A stretch of DNA of 64,000 nt, from NCBI GenBank assembly GCA_903822975.1, contig CAIJRD010000011.1:248001-312000 (forward strand), given 5' to 3'. The notes beneath the pieces were generated by a model. The model was not told the DNA's origin. It ran no database searches and was given only the letters and a program-made list of their open reading frames with translations. Shown here in pieces: positions 27,564 to 40,373 of the stretch (positions are counted from its first letter, which is position 1; each line of letters begins with the position of its first letter). Source of the DNA: an uncultured Sinobacteraceae bacterium. Its GTDB lineage: Bacteria; Pseudomonadota; Gammaproteobacteria; Nevskiales; Nevskiaceae. The position numbers and the translations under genes are program-made.

Positions 27564-29747
27564 GGGCTCTTCAGGAAACTGGTGGTTGCCGGCGGTTTTT
27601 CGCTGGTGCCCGCAGCGTGCTTTGCCAATAATCTGCTGGATATTTACCTGCAGGCCAAGGACCAGGACCAGACGTATCAAACCGCGCTTCATCAGCGCGA
27701 TGTGGCCCTTGAAGCGCGCCCGAGCGCCTGGTCGGCACTGCTCCCCCAGATTGACGCCAGTGCTGATGTGAGCGGCAACCGGCTGCATGTGCTTTCCAGC
27801 AATCAGAGCGGCGACAGCAGCATCAACAATGGCGGCACCGGCACCAACGGCACGCCGTCGCCGGCGACGGCCCGTTCGATCGACCATTACACCAACGAGG
27901 GCTACACGCTGACCTTGCAGCAGACGCTGTTCGACTGGTCGGCATTCCAGGCGTTGGCGCAAGCCTCGCGGCAGGTGGCGGAAGCAGAAGCGACGTTGCG
28001 TTCGGCCCAGCACAAGCTGATCACGCGCGTCGCCGGTGCGTACTTCGACGTGCTCAATGCGCGTGACGCGCTGCGTGTCGACCTCGCCAGCAAGGATGGC
28101 TACAACGAGCAGTTGGTTCAGGGCCAGACCAAGTACAAGGCCGGCCTGGTGGCGATTACCGACGTTCGCAATGCGCAGGCCTCGTACGACAGCTCCAATG
28201 CCAGCGTCATCGCTGATCGCATCGCCCTGAATGCCGCCGTGCGCGCGCTCGGCGTAATCGTCGGTCAGCCCGTTTTGAGTATTGCCGATCTGCGCCCCAA
28301 TATTCCTCTGGAAACGCCGGACCCGGCCTCGGTCACATCCTGGACGGTGGCCGCCGGGCAGAACAATCCGGATCTGTTGAGCAGCTATTACGCCGCGGAA
28401 GTTGCGCGCAAGCAGATCGCCATTGGCCAGTCGAAGTATCTGCCCACGATCAACGCCAACGGCTCGGTGGGGCGCGACAATTCCAATTCGCAGTACGGTG
28501 ATGACGTCATCACCGACGCGGTGGGCGTAAGCCTTAACTGGAACATCTACGCGGGCGGCGCCGTTGCCTCGCAGATCCGCACCGCGCGCGCGAATTACGA
28601 AGTGGCACAGTCGCAGTACGAATTGCAGCGCCGCACGGTCGATGAAACCACGCGCAACGATTATCAGCAGGTGGTCGACGGCATTGCCGCGATCAATGCC
28701 AATCGACTGGCGGTGATCTCGAATCAGGCCAGCGTGGTTGCGACCAAGGTCGGCCTGAAGGTCGGAACGCGCACCGAGACCGACGTGCTCGTTGCCACAC
28801 AGTCACTCTCGGCTGCACAGAAGGCTTACTACCAGTCGCGTTACAACTATCTGATCGCCGTTCTGAACCTGAAGCAGGATGCAGGCTTTCTGAGCGACAA
28901 GGATCTGGCCGATATCGATCGCCTGTTCCTGCCGGCGACGACACCCGCACTCGAAGCCGGCCCGGCGCAGGCACTCACCGGCGTGAACACCGAGATCGAG
29001 GACGAAAGTGCGGCGATGTCGAACGAGATCGAAGCGGCCCCGCTGCCGCCAGAGGCCATGGCGAACGCGATGTCGCCGAACGAGTTGCCGCCTGCGCCTG
29101 CAGATGCCCCGCCGGCCGAAAACGGCGCGGACTTGCGCCGTGCGCTGTCGATCGTGCCGATCCAGGGTAGCCTGCCCGAGCAGACACCGGCGCAGCCCGC
29201 GACCGTCACCGACAATTCGAAGACTGTGGCGATCACCACGCCGACCGACGGCGCCAAAACCGACCTGCCTGCTGCGGCGCCAGTGCCAGCGCCGGTTCTA
29301 CCGAAGGGCAGCTGCACGCCTTCGTCGATCAGTTGGAAGATTGGCGGCAAGTCGTGCTCCGGCCCAACCAGCGCTGCCGCCAACGGCGAGACCGTAGTGG
29401 TCAGCAATACGGCGGACAGCCAACCGGGCAGCGCTTCCTTCACTTGTCGCGATGGACAGTTCCAGAATCCGCAGAAGGTCAGCTGCGGCGGCGCGGGTGC
29501 TCCGACTCCGAAGAAAGCGGCGGCCGCACCACCGCAGCAGAAGAACTGCCCGGCATTCACATTGCATGGCACCTACGCAAACGGCGAGAGCGAGATCGAT
29601 GGCCGCAGCTGCTACGCGAATTTCCCACCTGAACCGGTCGGCGTCATCGAGAAGCTCGTCTGCACGTCGCCTGGTCTGGTTCCGCGGATCAACTACAGCA
29701 GTTGCAATGCCGGTGGCGTGCAAGGTGCGGTAACGCACCGGCAGTAG
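27561..29747 (+). CDS. TolC-family outer-membrane efflux protein with C-terminal extension
   Basis: 728 residues against the usual 430-500. Signal peptide about 1-22 (LVVAGGFSLVPAACFA). Residues 23-460 form the TolC fold with its two homologous halves: NLLDIYLQAKDQDQTYQ, LTLQQTLFDWSAFQALAQA, RVAGAYFDVLNARDAL, then VGVSLNWNIYAGGAVASQI and YNYLIAVLNLKQDAG. The family forms trimeric outer-membrane exit channels for type I secretion and RND efflux. After about residue 470 an acidic, Pro/Ala-rich linker leads to a domain of about 150 residues with eight or so Cys (CTPSSISWKIGGKSC, FTCRDGQFQNPQKVSC, CPAFTLHGTYANGE). That extension is unusual and should sit in the periplasm. Possible partner: the type I ABC transporter at 1-2207. 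Confidence 0.93.
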   Translation: MGLFRKLVVAGGFSLVPAACFANNLLDIYLQAKDQDQTYQTALHQRDVALEARPSAWSALLPQIDASADVSGNRLHVLSSNQSGDSSINNGGTGTNGTPSPATARSIDHYTNEGYTLTLQQTLFDWSAFQALAQASRQVAEAEATLRSAQHKLITRVAGAYFDVLNARDALRVDLASKDGYNEQLVQGQTKYKAGLVAITDVRNAQASYDSSNASVIADRIALNAAVRALGVIVGQPVLSIADLRPNIPLETPDPASVTSWTVAAGQNNPDLLSSYYAAEVARKQIAIGQSKYLPTINANGSVGRDNSNSQYGDDVITDAVGVSLNWNIYAGGAVASQIRTARANYEVAQSQYELQRRTVDETTRNDYQQVVDGIAAINANRLAVISNQASVVATKVGLKVGTRTETDVLVATQSLSAAQKAYYQSRYNYLIAVLNLKQDAGFLSDKDLADIDRLFLPATTPALEAGPAQALTGVNTEIEDESAAMSNEIEAAPLPPEAMANAMSPNELPPAPADAPPAENGADLRRALSIVPIQGSLPEQTPAQPATVTDNSKTVAITTPTDGAKTDLPAAAPVPAPVLPKGSCTPSSISWKIGGKSCSGPTSAAANGETVVVSNTADSQPGSASFTCRDGQFQNPQKVSCGGAGAPTPKKAAAAPPQQKNCPAFTLHGTYANGESEIDGRSCYANFPPEPVGVIEKLVCTSPGLVPRINYSSCNAGGVQGAVTHRQ

Positions 29748-29771
29748 GCGTAGCTCATCGCGCTCGATGCG

Positions 29772-29807
29772 TCGCAGCCCCGGAATCAATCGATACCGGG
29801 GCTGCGA
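29772..29807. terminator. Strong bidirectional hairpin between convergent genes
   Basis: A perfect 12-bp stem TCGCAGCCCCGG/CCGGGGCTGCGA (29772-29783 with 29796-29807) with a 12-base loop, 24 bases after the TolC-family stop and directly after the stop of the opposing fragment. There is no T-tract on either side, so it may act as a transcript-end or stabilising hairpin rather than a classical intrinsic terminator. Confidence 0.6.
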
Positions 29808-29990
29808 TCAACTCGATGCTGGGGTGTCCGTCGCTCGGATCGTTGGTTCGTGCGCCTGCTGCAGAATCGTCGCGAGGCGCTGACCGACGCGTTCAACGTC
29901 GAAGTGCGTAGCAAAGCAGGACATCGCCCGATGCGACATGGTGCGGCGCGCGACTTTGTCGAGCGCCAGCCAGTGGCCCCTCAGTAGTTC
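29808..29990 (-). pseudogene. Remnant of a glycosyltransferase C-terminus
   Basis: About 60 codons ending at the TGA at 29808. The residues ALDKVARRTMSHRAMS...HFDVERVGQRLATIL match the last helices of GT4-type enzymes (the usual 'S..A...FDVERV' end). Upstream of about 29990 the similarity stops and the DNA turns A+T-richer, entering the SGNH/MBOAT segment. The frame continues to an ATG at 30146, but that part (KLLSASFASADCFCYK) does not look like a transferase. Most likely a gene cut by insertion or deletion. Confidence 0.55.
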
Positions 29991-30165
29991 TGTACTTTCG
30001 TACCTTATTTCGGCGCGCGAACCGGCCGGCCGATTCAAATCATTCAGACGGGCGTCAATTTGGATTCGTTTGTAGCAGAAACAATCAGCTGAGGCGAAAC
30101 TAGCCGATAGCAATTTCGGCGAAATGTTGCTCACATGCTGGCACATAACAAATTGGAGTCGCGGA

Positions 30166-31122
30166 ATGAGTTACCGCTCGTTTGGGATATCTCTTGCATT
30201 ATTTATTTTAGCGACAACTACGATCTGGACAATCCTATTTTCGCTTCAAGTTCATCTGCCCTATGTAAGTAATGGAGCTGCCGTTGTCGGTCACTTCAAA
30301 CGATCAATTGCCGCCAAGCAGAGCGATTACGATAACTCCAATATTCGAATAGCAGCCTTCGGCGACAGTAGAACGCTAGCTGCATTTAACCCCCGAGTTT
30401 TTGACGCGCTTTTCGCTCCAAAAGTTCGCTCCTATAATTTTGGGATTCCGGGCGATTCGCAATTCATGCCTGTCTTAAAAACGCTTCTCACGAGCGGCAC
30501 TCACCCCACTCATATCCTGCTGCAGTATTTACCAATGGATCCAGTGGTGGAAGATAGCTGGAGAAAGATACTCAAAGACGACAAGCTCATCGTCAATACT
30601 TTATTTCCGTTCCGAAACTTCGTTCGTGATCTGTTCCTATTCGTCAGTGAATCTCGTAGCGACGGAGGACTTCTCGCGCATTATCGATCAAATAGAGATC
30701 AAATAGAGAAACTTGAAAAAGACCGAGGATATTACTTCATAAAATCCCAGAGTCACTACGCTGGGAATCGCTTACCTGACGGTTATAGCCTTCCAACCGA
30801 CCGACCAACGCAAGTCCTCGAGCGATATCTCAATACTTCGAACAATGGATTTGTGGAGCTGACCAGTCTTGCCAATAAGTATGAACTGCAGATTTTCGTA
30901 GTTCCGACAGCGGTTCGTCCTGGAGAATTGGCCGTTCCGCCGGAAGAGGATAAGAGTCTGAGCGATCGCCTCAAATCATTTCCGCAGATCCACGTCGTTG
31001 GGCCAGCGTATTGGATTTTTGAGCTGAAATATTTTTCAGATCCTGTTCATTTGAACCCGGACGGGGCCGCAGTTTATTCAAAAAGACTCGCAGATCTACT
31101 CAAACCTGAATTCGGAAATTAA
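30166..31122 (+). CDS. SGNH-like hydrolase/acyltransferase partner of MBOAT
   Basis: 318 residues from ATG 30166, with GGAG seven bases upstream; an in-frame ATG at 30124 lacks such a site. A single N-terminal membrane anchor (GISLALFILATTTIWTILF) puts the rest in the periplasm. Seen: AAFGDSRTLAAF with the catalytic Ser of the SGNH family, and DPVHLNPDGAAVY with the Asp-x-x-His pair near the end. Proteins of this layout next to MBOAT genes (compare AlgJ/AlgX and DltD) are thought to finish acyl transfer onto an exported polymer. The MBOAT gene starts 2 bases after this stop. A+T-rich. Confidence 0.82.
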   Translation: MSYRSFGISLALFILATTTIWTILFSLQVHLPYVSNGAAVVGHFKRSIAAKQSDYDNSNIRIAAFGDSRTLAAFNPRVFDALFAPKVRSYNFGIPGDSQFMPVLKTLLTSGTHPTHILLQYLPMDPVVEDSWRKILKDDKLIVNTLFPFRNFVRDLFLFVSESRSDGGLLAHYRSNRDQIEKLEKDRGYYFIKSQSHYAGNRLPDGYSLPTDRPTQVLERYLNTSNNGFVELTSLANKYELQIFVVPTAVRPGELAVPPEEDKSLSDRLKSFPQIHVVGPAYWIFELKYFSDPVHLNPDGAAVYSKRLADLLKPEFGN

Positions 31123-31124
31123 AA

Positions 31125-32603
31125 GTGCTCTTTAATTCCTTTGAGTTCTTTGCCTTTTACTCAACGTTTCTCGCCGTATTCTTTGTCGCTCCAAAAAGAA
31201 TTCGGCCAATTCTTATTTTAATTGCTAGCTATGTTTTCTATGCGGGTTGGCGCCCGTCGTTCCTTCTGCTTCTCATACTCACAACATGTGTTGATTATTG
31301 CACTGCGCTAGTCATCGATAATGCAAAACGACATTGGGTCCGTAGGACCGCATTAATTACGGCACTAACGATAAATCTAGGAATATTGGGAACCGTAAAG
31401 TATCTCGATTTCATATTGACGAACTTGATAGGGGTCTCTGGCTTCCTGGGTATAGAGCTTCCACCAATGGCGGTTAACTTCGTCCTACCCGTCGGTGTGT
31501 CGTTTTACACATTCCAGTCTGTGGGCTACACATTAGACGTCTACAAAAGACGATTCCCAGCCGAGCGAAACCCACTGTATTACGCAATTTACGTCTCTTT
31601 CTTTCCACAGTTGGTAGCCGGCCCGATTGAGCGCGCATCGCACATGCTGGCTCAATACAAAGAGCAAAAACCAAGCTCGCCGCACAGGATCACTTCCGGT
31701 TTATGGCTAGTGGGTTGGGGACTGTTCAAGAAGATGTGTATTGCTGACTTGGCGGCCCCATTCGTCAAAGGGGTTTATGCAAATCCAAGCGCTTTCGATG
31801 GTAGTTATACATTAATCGCAACACTACTTTTCACACTTCAAATTTATTGTGATTTTTCCGGTTATTCTGATATCGCAATTGGTGTAGCGCGCATCATGGG
31901 TTTCGACCTGATGGTGAATTTCCGCCAACCCTATTTGGCAACCAGCCTAACTACCTTTTGGCGGCGCTGGCATATTTCGCTATCAACATGGTTTCGCGAT
32001 TATCTATATCTGCCTTTGGGAGGCAATCGGACGTCCACTCTGGTTTGGACGAGAAATATTCTGATTGTATTCGCCGTAAGTGGGATCTGGCACGGAGCGA
32101 ACTGGACGTTTCTCGTATGGGGCTTATTGCATGGAACCGCCCTTATCACTGAGGAGCTAGTTTCGCGCCGTCGCACTAATCGAAATAACGTTCTTCTTTC
32201 GAATTCACAACTGGTGGCGGAATACGCACTCCCCGCAAAAAAACCGGTACGTTTTATTCTTGGTTTGACCTATACACTGTCATTTACTATCGTTGGATGG
32301 GTTTTTTTTCGCGCCAATAAAATAAGCGACGCGTTAAAAATATTAGGATCGTGGACTCACCTGAGCCTTCCAAATTACGGCACCTTTAAGATCCTAGGCC
32401 TTCCAAGCGTCGAACTATTCATGCTCGCCATTCACGTTATTGTTCTGATCATTGTCGACTGCCTCCTCGCCTATAGTCCGCAGAAGCTTTCCGCATCGAG
32501 AAGATCTAGTTTCATTTCGGTTGGCGCAGCTGTTGTCCTGTTCTACGACATTTTTCTATTTGGAGCGTTTGGCCGAACCGATTTCGTCTATTTCCAATTC
32601 TAG
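31125..32603 (+). CDS. MBOAT-family membrane O-acyltransferase (AlgI-like)
   Basis: 492 residues, the usual AlgI length, from a GTG two bases after the SGNH-like gene. About 10-12 membrane segments. Seen: FNSFEFFAFYSTFLAVFF at the N-terminus, LPVGVSFYTFQSVGYTLDVY, FFPQLVAGPIERASHML, YCDFSGYSDIAIGVARIMGF, FWRRWHISLSTWFRDYLY, and the catalytic-His motif SGIWHGANWTFLVWG. The family passes acetyl or other acyl groups across the inner membrane to a polysaccharide. With the SGNH-like protein it forms an O-acetylation pair; the target could be any of the polymers made in this window. Confidence 0.95.
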   Translation: MLFNSFEFFAFYSTFLAVFFVAPKRIRPILILIASYVFYAGWRPSFLLLLILTTCVDYCTALVIDNAKRHWVRRTALITALTINLGILGTVKYLDFILTNLIGVSGFLGIELPPMAVNFVLPVGVSFYTFQSVGYTLDVYKRRFPAERNPLYYAIYVSFFPQLVAGPIERASHMLAQYKEQKPSSPHRITSGLWLVGWGLFKKMCIADLAAPFVKGVYANPSAFDGSYTLIATLLFTLQIYCDFSGYSDIAIGVARIMGFDLMVNFRQPYLATSLTTFWRRWHISLSTWFRDYLYLPLGGNRTSTLVWTRNILIVFAVSGIWHGANWTFLVWGLLHGTALITEELVSRRRTNRNNVLLSNSQLVAEYALPAKKPVRFILGLTYTLSFTIVGWVFFRANKISDALKILGSWTHLSLPNYGTFKILGLPSVELFMLAIHVIVLIIVDCLLAYSPQKLSASRRSSFISVGAAVVLFYDIFLFGAFGRTDFVYFQF

Positions 32604-32976
32604 TTCGACAAGACAACAAGAACTGTCCATCTTGTTTCGGATTGTGATTGTCAGTTGTGATCGAAGGAGAGGCGCAAGTTTCTAATGCTCAGATCTCACT
32701 TCGCGCGACGTTACAAATCCGATGAAAGCTGAAGGTTTGAATTCACGAGTAACACTGGACCGCGCGTTTGAACTTACATGCAAAACTCGAATGCACGGCC
32801 GATAAAATGGGGAAGGCTTGACCTCCAAGACTTAGGCGATGACACCTGCGAAGTGCCATTAATATGTGTCGCAATCAGACGTGCGATTAGGGCGAGCGGG
32901 GGAATATCGAACCGTGACCCTGCGCAGACTGGCAGCTAGCGGTTGTTGGGGCGGCACTGCTACGGCCTGCCCGAAT
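32604..32976. other. 373-bp non-coding region between the MBOAT gene and tRNA-Ala
   Basis: A+T-rich at the MBOAT side and G+C-rich at the tRNA side. No gene, integrase or repeat of the tRNA 3' end was seen. It probably contains the boundary of the acquired segment. Confidence 0.4.
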
Positions 32977-33052
32977 TGGTGGAGCGGAGGAGGATCGAAC
33001 TCCCGACCTCTGCATTGCGAACGCAGCGCTCTCCCAGCTGAGCTACCGCCCC
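32977..33052 (-). tRNA. tRNA-Ala (anticodon CGC)
   Basis: A 76-base cloverleaf on the minus strand. Acceptor stem GGGGCGG/CCGCTCC contains the G3:U70 pair that identifies alanine tRNA. D-arm GCTC...GAGC, anticodon loop TTCGCAA (anticodon CGC, reads GCG), T-arm GGGAG-TTCGATC-CTCCT (one wobble), and an encoded CCA end. Confidence 0.96.
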
Positions 33053-33073
33053 ACACCGTCACGCGAGGCGCGC

Positions 33074-33079
33074 ATTCTA
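33074..33079 (-). promoter_or_regulatory. Probable -10 box of the tRNA-Ala promoter
   Basis: TAGAAT on the minus strand, 21 bases upstream of the mature tRNA 5' end and followed by a G+C-rich discriminator, as in stable-RNA promoters. The hexamer 17 bases further upstream (TGTAAA) is a weak -35. Confidence 0.45.
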
Positions 33080-33320
33080 CAGCCCGGCGGAAGATTTTTA
33101 CAGCGGGGCGCAATTAAGCGCGGCCAGGCAAGTACGGGTCGGCAAGTAAAGCGCTGCAGGTGCAGGCGGGCACGTGCAGCCGGGACTCGCGCGAGTGGCT
33201 GCGGGCTGCTTTACCCACGGCCGCGCAGCCTGTGCGGCAGACGAAAGCTTCCTGGGCGATGATCAGGCAACGTCCCCGCGGATGGTCTTGGCGGCCCCGC
33301 AAGCTTTGGAAGGAACTGCA

Positions 33321-35528
33321 ATGCGTGCAGCAGCCGTGATCGCGATGCCCAGACTGCTCACATTCCGTCGTCCGCGTTCGGGGTGGACGCGAGCCCGAAC
33401 CTGGGCCTGCATGCTCAGCCTGTTGTGGGCGATGCCGAGCCTTGCCGCAAACGGCTCAGCGCCGGCGGCGGATTTCCGCAGTGGCGAATTGATCGTGCGC
33501 TATGTGGACGGCGCCGATGCCGTCGCGGCAAAAGCCCTGCGCACCAACCTGGGCATGAGCACACGCCGCCGACTGCTGGACGGCCAGGCGGAACTGTTGA
33601 CGCTGCCTTCGATCACCGACGTTCCCAGTGCGCTGTCGCTGCTTCGGGCCGATCCGGCCGTGCGCTACGCCGAACCGAACTATCTGCGCCGGCCGATGGC
33701 CGCCATCCCGAACGATCCCCTGTTCGATCAGCAATGGGGGCTGTTGAATACCGGCCAGGCCAACTTCGTCGCCGGCGGACCTGCTGGCACGCCGGGCGGC
33801 GACCTCCAACTGACCCAAGCCTGGGACAGCACCGGCACCGGCGTTCCGGACCGCACGGGCACCGGCAAGATTACGGTCGCCATCGTCGACGATGGCTTTG
33901 AGCTGACGCATCCCGATCTGGCCGCCAATTTCATCGCCGGTTACGACTTCCAGAACAACGACGCCGATCCTTCGCCCGACAGCAGCAGCGACAGTCACGG
34001 CACCTCGGTCGCCGGTGCACTCGGAGCAATCGGCAACAACGGCGTCGGCGTGGCCGGTGCGATCTGGAATGTGCGGCTGATGCCGCTGAAATTCGGCTTC
34101 GACGCCGCCTCGGAAGTGGATGCGCTCGAATACGCCCGACTGCACGGCGCGCAAATCGTCAACGCCAGCTTCGGCGGGCCGAGCTATTCCCAGGCCGAAC
34201 ACGATGAGATCGAAAAGCTCGGGCAGGCCGGCATTCTGTTCGTCGCGGCGGCGGGCAACGAAGACAGCAACACCGACTTCGCCGGCGCGTTCTATCCGGC
34301 GAATTATCGGCTGCCGAATATCCTCGCTGTCGCGGCGACCAACCGGCAGGACGACATCGCCAGCTTCAGCTGCTTCGGCCCGACCACGGTGGATGTTGCA
34401 GCACCAGGTCTGCAGATCGTCACTACGACGGTGGGTGGCGCCTACACCACCAGCCCCGGGATCAGCGGGACCTCGTTCGCCGCGCCCTACACCGCCGGCA
34501 TCGCCGCGCTGCTGCTCGACTATCTGCCGGGCATCGACCTCGCCGAACTTCGCGCGCGGCTGATTGCCAGTGCGGACGTCGGCCTCGACCCGAATGCGCC
34601 GGTCAGCCTGCGCGTTGCCGGCGGGCGCGTGAATGCCGCGCATGCCTTGTCGATCGCCGCGCAACCGGCATTGGTGATCGCGCCGATTGTCAGCGGCAGC
34701 TATGGCAATCCGTCGGTGCCGATCTATCGCCCGGTCACCGCCGCGGATGGCAATAGCGGTGTGCTGACGCCAGGCACGCACACCAGCCTGCACGTTGTCG
34801 TGCAGAACCTTTGGCAGAGCGCCAGCGGGATCAGCGGCACCCTCACCGCTCGCGGCGGCGGCGTCACCGTGACCAGCTCCGCACAAACCTTCGGCAACCT
34901 CGATCAGGGCCAACAGGCCGCCGCGGATTTTGCGATCGAGGTTGCGCCGGGCAGCGGCCATCAATATGTCGTATTCAGCCTGGCACTCAGCGCCGATGGC
35001 GGCGCCTACAGCGTTACCCGGCATTTCACGCTGGCCGTGGCAGCACTCGACAACGGCGTCGCCGCGAGCCAGACCATCGGCACCGATCTCTACGACGACT
35101 TCCAGACCTGGGTGTTTCAAGTGCCGCCGAACAGTGCGGCGCTCGACGTCATCACCACTGCCGCAAGTGATATCGACATTCTGGTTTCGCAGGGCGCACC
35201 CGCGCAGTACGACATCACGCTGGCCGCCGCGAGCGGTGCCAAGGACGCCGTCTACTTCGCCAGCGTGCCAGACGCGCAGCGCGGCACCGCCAAGGACGGC
35301 AACGAGCATGTTCATATCGATCATCCGGCGGCGGGCCCGGTATTCGTCACGGTGGTGAATTTCGATCGCGCGGTGAACGCGTCCTACACACTGACCGCCA
35401 CGGCCACGCCGGGCAGCGGAGGTGGCGGTGGCGGTGGCAGCATCGCGCCGCTAGTCCTGCTCGTGCTGTTCGGTGCGGTGAGCTGGCGCGCCGGTGTCGC
35501 GAGGACGATGCGTCGCGCGCGCGATTGA
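33321..35528 (+). CDS. Secreted subtilisin-like serine protease (S8) with GlyGly-CTERM tail
   Basis: 735 residues from ATG 33321, which has GGAAGGA upstream; a longer frame to 33174 lacks a ribosome site. Signal peptide about 1-45. A propeptide-like segment (SGELIVRYVDG...PAVRYAEPNYLRR) precedes the S8 domain. Catalytic triad: Asp in VAIVDDGFE (about 190), His in DSHGTSVAG (about 225), Ser in GISGTSFAAPYTAG (about 383). Beta-rich C-terminal domains follow. The last 40 residues are a poly-Gly stretch, a hydrophobic helix (APLVLLVLFGAVSW) and a basic end (RTMRRARD). This is the GlyGly-CTERM sorting signal, which is cleaved by rhombosortase and usually goes with type II secretion. G+C-rich, so native. 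Confidence 0.95.
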   Translation: MRAAAVIAMPRLLTFRRPRSGWTRARTWACMLSLLWAMPSLAANGSAPAADFRSGELIVRYVDGADAVAAKALRTNLGMSTRRRLLDGQAELLTLPSITDVPSALSLLRADPAVRYAEPNYLRRPMAAIPNDPLFDQQWGLLNTGQANFVAGGPAGTPGGDLQLTQAWDSTGTGVPDRTGTGKITVAIVDDGFELTHPDLAANFIAGYDFQNNDADPSPDSSSDSHGTSVAGALGAIGNNGVGVAGAIWNVRLMPLKFGFDAASEVDALEYARLHGAQIVNASFGGPSYSQAEHDEIEKLGQAGILFVAAAGNEDSNTDFAGAFYPANYRLPNILAVAATNRQDDIASFSCFGPTTVDVAAPGLQIVTTTVGGAYTTSPGISGTSFAAPYTAGIAALLLDYLPGIDLAELRARLIASADVGLDPNAPVSLRVAGGRVNAAHALSIAAQPALVIAPIVSGSYGNPSVPIYRPVTAADGNSGVLTPGTHTSLHVVVQNLWQSASGISGTLTARGGGVTVTSSAQTFGNLDQGQQAAADFAIEVAPGSGHQYVVFSLALSADGGAYSVTRHFTLAVAALDNGVAASQTIGTDLYDDFQTWVFQVPPNSAALDVITTAASDIDILVSQGAPAQYDITLAAASGAKDAVYFASVPDAQRGTAKDGNEHVHIDHPAAGPVFVTVVNFDRAVNASYTLTATATPGSGGGGGGGSIAPLVLLVLFGAVSWRAGVARTMRRARD

Positions 35529-35682
35529 CGAGGCCGGCGCGGATAATGCTTGCAGCCTGAACCGTCGAATGCCGTTGCGGCAGGCCTACGGCGGTGTTTG
35601 CGAGGCTCAGGGCTTCCACTGCGTAAAAAACCCTGCTACAAGGCGCAAAATTTTCGTGGAGCAGGTTGGAGACGCTAGATCG

Positions 35683-35934
35683 ATGGCAGGCAGACCCGCA
35701 AAGAAGGCACCGCAGCCGCCGCAGCCGAGCAAGCCGGCATTCGACGAATTCGTCGACGATAGCGAAGGTCTGGAAGAGGACGTGCCGAATCTGGACGCCA
35801 AGGGCAACCAGGCCCCCAATGCACGCTCGCGCGATTGGCGCGATGTCGAGCGCTACCGCGAAGCCCGCGAGCTGAAGAAGCTGATCGGCGAAGACGGCTT
35901 CGACGATTTCGACCGGCCCAGCCGCAAGCGCTGA
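35683..35934 (+). CDS. Small charged protein resembling PA3496/DUF3545-type proteins
   Basis: 83 residues from ATG 35683 (MAGRPAKK). The first 55 residues are Pro/Lys- and Asp/Glu-rich and probably disordered. The C-terminal part RDWRDVERYREARELKKLIGED is a short charged helix like the conserved core of PA3496-family/DUF3545 small gammaproteobacterial proteins. It lacks a signal peptide or membrane segment. GGAG lies 12 bases upstream. Function unknown in the family beyond a suggested link to the envelope. Confidence 0.65.
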   Translation: MAGRPAKKAPQPPQPSKPAFDEFVDDSEGLEEDVPNLDAKGNQAPNARSRDWRDVERYREARELKKLIGEDGFDDFDRPSRKR

Positions 35935-36350
35935 GCACCAGCGCAGCGCCGAAACCTTCGGCGTTGCGCGAACCCTACAGCGGCCACCCAGCGTGCGGTG
36001 CGCAACGCACCGCACTGCGTGATGCCGGTCAAGTGCCGGCTGCAGATTCGGCGCCAAATCTGGCCGGGCGTCCGGCCGCGAGCCCGGCCACCAGCGATGC
36101 TCCCGATACTCCGATGCTCACGAATGCTCACGACGCGCCCGGGCAAAGCGCGTGTGCGTTCGACCGAGGCAATCGGCGCAATCGGCGAATCAAGCCCCTC
36201 AAGCTGCGGCTCGCGCAGCTGCGCGCTCACGCCGGAATAAGCGTCGTGCGCAGCGCTTCGGGATGATCTGGATCAGCGCAAAGCCGCTTGAAAGTAAGCA
36301 CGATGACCGCAAGTTGTAGCCATCGTTGAAACCTTCACTGAGGGCGCACC
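35935..36350. other. 416-bp non-coding region upstream of clpB
   Basis: G+C-rich with several small inverted repeats (for example GGCCGGGCGTCCGGCC near 36061). CTTGAAA at 36287-36293 matches the sigma-32 -35 element expected for a heat-shock gene, but no CCCCAT-like -10 follows at the right distance, so the promoter is not established. No gene seen. Confidence 0.4.
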
Positions 36351-38987
<2,637 letters not shown>

Positions 38988-39002
38988 TCGGCTTGCGTGA
39001 AA

Positions 39003-39040
39003 GCGTCGCTGGCGCCCACCGCCCGCGGCGCTTTTTTTTG
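39003..39040 (+). terminator. Intrinsic terminator of clpB
   Basis: Stem AGCGTCGC/GCGGCGCT (39003-39010 with 39026-39033, one G-T pair), loop of 15 bases, then a run of eight T (39033-39040). It lies 16 bases after the clpB stop. Confidence 0.85.
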
Positions 39041-39057
39041 AGCGGCCCTTACCGCCT

Positions 39058-40245
<1,188 letters not shown>

Positions 40246-40373
40246 GCAATGATCACGCCGAATCGCGAACCGAGCCCTAATCGACGGCGCGGTAGTCGAG
40301 CCGGCAGTGCCGCTTGCGCAAGGCAGCGTCCGACATCGACACTGATGCCCCGTTTCAACGCGATGGATCCGCA

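Noticed and set aside
32977..33052. The tRNA-Ala 3' end as an island attachment site
   Set aside because: I saw no second copy of the tRNA 3' end near 29990 or elsewhere in the window and no integrase gene.
33456..35324. A 622-residue minus-strand frame opposite the subtilase
   Set aside because: Antisense shadow of the protease; no domain or ribosome site.
36287..36310. A sigma-32 heat-shock promoter for clpB
   Set aside because: CTTGAAA is present, but there is no CCCCAT-like -10 at 13-16 bases; kept only as a note.
40314..40373. A TTG start adding 20 residues to the beta-lactamase
   Set aside because: The extra residues precede a twin-arginine signal that should be near the N-terminus; ATG 40374 fits better.
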